Below, one piece after another: positions 3,716 to 5,637 of a stretch of 5,637 nt of DNA. A model generated the notes under the pieces. That model was given only the letters and a program-made list of their open reading frames with translations. It was not told the origin of the DNA and searched no databases. Source of the DNA: Bacillota bacterium (GTDB lineage Bacteria > Bacillota > Clostridia > Peptostreptococcales > Anaerovoracaceae); assembly GCA_017619985.1 (NCBI GenBank), contig JAFZRG010000053.1, positions 1 to 5,637 on the forward strand, given 5' to 3'. Position 1 is the first letter of the stretch, and each line of letters opens with the position of its first letter. A program made the translations under genes and the position numbers.

Positions 3716-5637
3716 TTATTCTGTCAGAGCAGCGCAGAGCATGGTCACGATCTGCGCTCTGGTGCAGGGATCCTCCGGGGAGAATGCGCCGTCGCCGGTG
3801 CCCGCCGTGATGCCCTGTCCGTAGGCCCAGAGGACCGGTGTGTAATAGTAGGCGTCTTCCGGAACGTCGCTGAAGGGCATGTCGCCGCTGACTTCCGGAC
3901 GGCCCTTCATTCCGTAGAGCATGGTAACGGCCTGGGCCCGGGTCACAGTCTGCGCGGCACCGAAGGTCCCGTCACTGTTTCCTGCGGTGATCCCGTTCTG
4001 GTAGGCCCAGAGCACGGGTCTGTAAAAGTAGAGGTCTTCCGGAACGTCGCTGAACGGCATGTCGCCGCTCACTTCCGGGCTGCCTGCGGCTCCGTAGAGC
4101 AGCGTTACGAACTGCGCTCTGGTGCAGCCCAGGGCGGGTCCGAACAGATCTTCGCTGACGCCTGCAGTCATGCCTTTCTCCCACGCCCATTTGACGGCGT
4201 CGTAGAAGTAATCGGTCTTCTGCACGTCCTTGAAGGGGAGCGGCTCCTCTTCAGGCTCCTCTTTCTCTTCCTTTTCTTTCTGCGGTTTCTGAGGTTCCGG
4301 TTCCTGCGGTTCCTCCGGTTCCTCCACGGGTGCAGACGCCTCTTCGATGGTAAAGTCGCCCTTCTTCACAGTAACATTGTAATTGTCATTATCGGTATAT
4401 TCGGCAGTCAGCACGCCCTCATAGGTGCCGGGGTCTTCGTCACTGCCCTCGCGGACATACGCGATTTCGCCCAGGTCGCCGTCTTTTACAAGGCCTTCGA
4501 CCGTGCCTGTGAAACCGGGATCGGTCTCGTTCTGGGTTTTGGAGGCGCTGTCGACTGTGATGGTCACCGGCTTCGGCGTGATCTGGAACGTTCCGGATGC
4601 CCTGCCCGTAAAGTCTTTCATGAAATCGACGATCACCGTCGCCTGCCCTGCATCCTTGTTGTCTTCGTACGAGACCGTATAGTCCGTGTCTGCTTCCAGC
4701 TTTACGTCCACGCCATCCCGGTCCACTATTAAATTATCCTGCGTAATGGCTTCGCCGGTGTATTCGCGATCTTCGATCCCTGTAAGGTTCACTTTCCTGA
4801 AATTCGCGACCAGATTGCGGGCGCAGCTCGCGGTGAACGTATACTCTGCGCCGGCGCCATCGACCCGCGTGCCGCCTTCTGTCCAGCAGTCAAACACGTA
4901 ACCGTCGTTCGGAATGGCGGTAAGTGTTACGTCCGCATCGGCATCGTAGGTGCCTGCCCCCGTCACAGTACCCCAGGCTGTGTCGTTTTCCACGGCTGTG
5001 ATGTTATATACGATCGGATCAAGGGACTTGATCGTGAGTTTGCCCGGAATAGTGGTGACGGCATATTTGTTTTTCGCGTCTGGATCATTATTGATCGTAA
5101 ATCCTGTGATCTCGATTGCATCCTTGTACTCTCCGATCTCAGTTTTCGTCCCGGTAAGTACGATCGAGGTCACCTCGTCTCCGTCCAGCAGGCCTTTGAC
5201 CGTGACCTTTTCCTTGATCATATCCGGATCATTATAAGGCGGGTCGGCCTCCCCATGGGGCTGGCCGTCATAGGTGTAAGTCTGGTCATTGGCGGTGATC
5301 GTCAGTTTGTAAAATACTGAGGCGTTAGGGAAAGCACCCTTGATCGACTCCCACTGCTCTTCGGTGCCGGCAAAGTATACTTTCGTTAAATTGGTGTCAC
5401 CAAAGAAAGCATTATTATCGATCTTTGTCGACCCTGACAGGATCGTCACGCTTTCGAGGGCGGTGCACTTATAGAAAGCACTAAGTCCAATGCTCGTCAC
5501 GCTGCCCGGTATCGTCACACTTTTGAGGGAAGTGCACGTAGAGAACGCATTCATTCTAATGCTTTCCACGCCCTCCTCGATCGTTACGCTTTTGAGGGCG
5601 GTGCACTGAAAGAAAGCAGCCTGTCCAATGCTCTTCA
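3716..5637 (-). CDS. SLH-anchored surface protein with BspA-like leucine-rich repeats (C-terminal part; N-terminus beyond right edge)
   Basis: The reading frame is open to the right edge, so 639 C-terminal residues are visible and the true start is outside; the GTG at 5569 is internal. Domains in order, counted from the edge: BspA-like LRR_5 repeats with a 23-residue period (1-105), closed by a degenerate cap VYFAGTEEQWESI; a YDG/MBG-like module with YTYDGQPHG (112-205); an InlB B-repeat-like module with GTVTGAGTYDADADVTLTA and GYVFDCW (209-280); an Ig-like module ending GTFQITPKP (281-356); an MBG-like module (356-432); an acidic Pro/Glu/Lys linker (433-467); and three SLH domains (468-639), each starting F(K/S)DV and containing G(I/M)TAG and TRAQ. 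SLH domains bind secondary cell-wall polymers, so the protein is probably displayed on the cell surface, with the repeats facing outward for adhesion or ligand binding. The target is unknown. The module mix is typical of gut Clostridia. The stop TAA is at 3716-3718. Confidence 0.93.
   Translation of the reverse strand, partial: KSIGQAAFFQCTALKSVTIEEGVESIRMNAFSTCTSLKSVTIPGSVTSIGLSAFYKCTALESVTILSGSTKIDNNAFFGDTNLTKVYFAGTEEQWESIKGAFPNASVFYKLTITANDQTYTYDGQPHGEADPPYNDPDMIKEKVTVKGLLDGDEVTSIVLTGTKTEIGEYKDAIEITGFTINNDPDAKNKYAVTTIPGKLTIKSLDPIVYNITAVENDTAWGTVTGAGTYDADADVTLTAIPNDGYVFDCWTEGGTRVDGAGAEYTFTASCARNLVANFRKVNLTGIEDREYTGEAITQDNLIVDRDGVDVKLEADTDYTVSYEDNKDAGQATVIVDFMKDFTGRASGTFQITPKPVTITVDSASKTQNETDPGFTGTVEGLVKDGDLGEIAYVREGSDEDPGTYEGVLTAEYTDNDNYNVTVKKGDFTIEEASAPVEEPEEPQEPEPQKPQKEKEEKEEPEEEPLPFKDVQKTDYFYDAVKWAWEKGMTAGVSEDLFGPALGCTRAQFVTLLYGAAGSPEVSGDMPFSDVPEDLYFYRPVLWAYQNGITAGNSDGTFGAAQTVTRAQAVTMLYGMKGRPEVSGDMPFSDVPEDAYYYTPVLWAYGQGITAGTGDGAFSPEDPCTRAQIVTMLCAALTE
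3719..4234 (-). repeat. Three SLH-coding units with a 180-bp period
   Basis: The SLH domains are coded by consecutive 60-codon units at 4234-4055, 4054-3875 and 3874-3719, the last slightly short because the protein ends. The junction segments are almost identical in DNA: the block at 3857-3898 matches 4037-4078 with only a few changes, and both encode PEVSGDMPFSDVPED. This points to recent internal duplication or gene conversion between units. Confidence 0.8.
5452..5637 (-). repeat. 69-bp tandem units coding for leucine-rich repeats (continue past right edge)
   Basis: Near-identical segments begin at 5452, 5521 and 5590, exactly 69 bp (23 codons) apart. Each contains TTT(T/C)GAGGG followed by GTGCAC, coding for C(T)(A/S)L(K/E)SVTI. 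The conserved pattern is S-I-x-x-x-A-F-x-x-C-T-x-L-x-S-V-T-I, the LRR_5/BspA signature. The array is cut by the window edge, so the total unit number is unknown. Confidence 0.8.

Noticed and set aside
3719..4234. Regular repeats considered as a CRISPR-like array.
   Set aside because: The 180-bp periodicity is fully explained by tandem SLH domains in one reading frame; there are no short identical repeats with unique spacers anywhere in the window.

Overview
The window looks like chromosomal DNA of a gut-type Clostridia (Firmicutes). The signs are AAGGAG-type ribosome binding sites, a BspA-like leucine-rich-repeat surface protein ending in three SLH domains, a LysR gene divergent from a short catabolic-looking operon, and mixed base composition (a GC-rich ychF start beside AT-rich intergenic DNA). 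No rRNA, tRNA, CRISPR array or intact mobile element was seen.

Left edge (1-547): the first 116 codons of the translation-associated ATPase gene ychF on the minus strand, running off the left edge. It has an extended -10 promoter and a leader of about 95 nt. A perfect 10-bp hairpin at 492-521 separates it from the next operon.

Centre (548-3327): a compact minus-strand operon of three genes. In transcription order these are a 73-residue helical protein of unknown function, a 327-residue alpha/beta hydrolase with a dienelactone-hydrolase-like Cys nucleophile (GxCxGG), and a 181-residue lipoprotein with a cyclophilin-like domain. The last two overlap by ATGA. A divergent LysR-type regulator reads rightward from the 129-bp intergenic region. 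That region holds a good sigma-A promoter for lysR and a textbook LysR box, ATGATAT-N11-ATATCAT. The box overlaps the predicted lysR start site and lies about 60 bp upstream of the predicted operon start. The inferred picture is a self-repressing regulator that activates the hydrolase/lipoprotein operon in response to an unknown small molecule.

Gap (3328-3715): no intact gene. Overlapping the 3' end of lysR, on the minus strand, is a remnant of about 37 codons that reads like the C-terminal part of a VirD4/TraG coupling protein from a conjugative element. Next to it are a minus-strand intrinsic terminator and a cluster of dyads and 10-bp-phased direct repeats. I read this as the scar of a lost integrative element, but that is inference.

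Right edge (3716-5637): the C-terminal 639 codons of a large minus-strand surface protein. It contains BspA-like leucine-rich repeats, several Ig-like/MBG and InlB-B-type modules, an acidic Pro/Glu/Lys linker and three SLH domains. Its N-terminus and promoter lie beyond the window.
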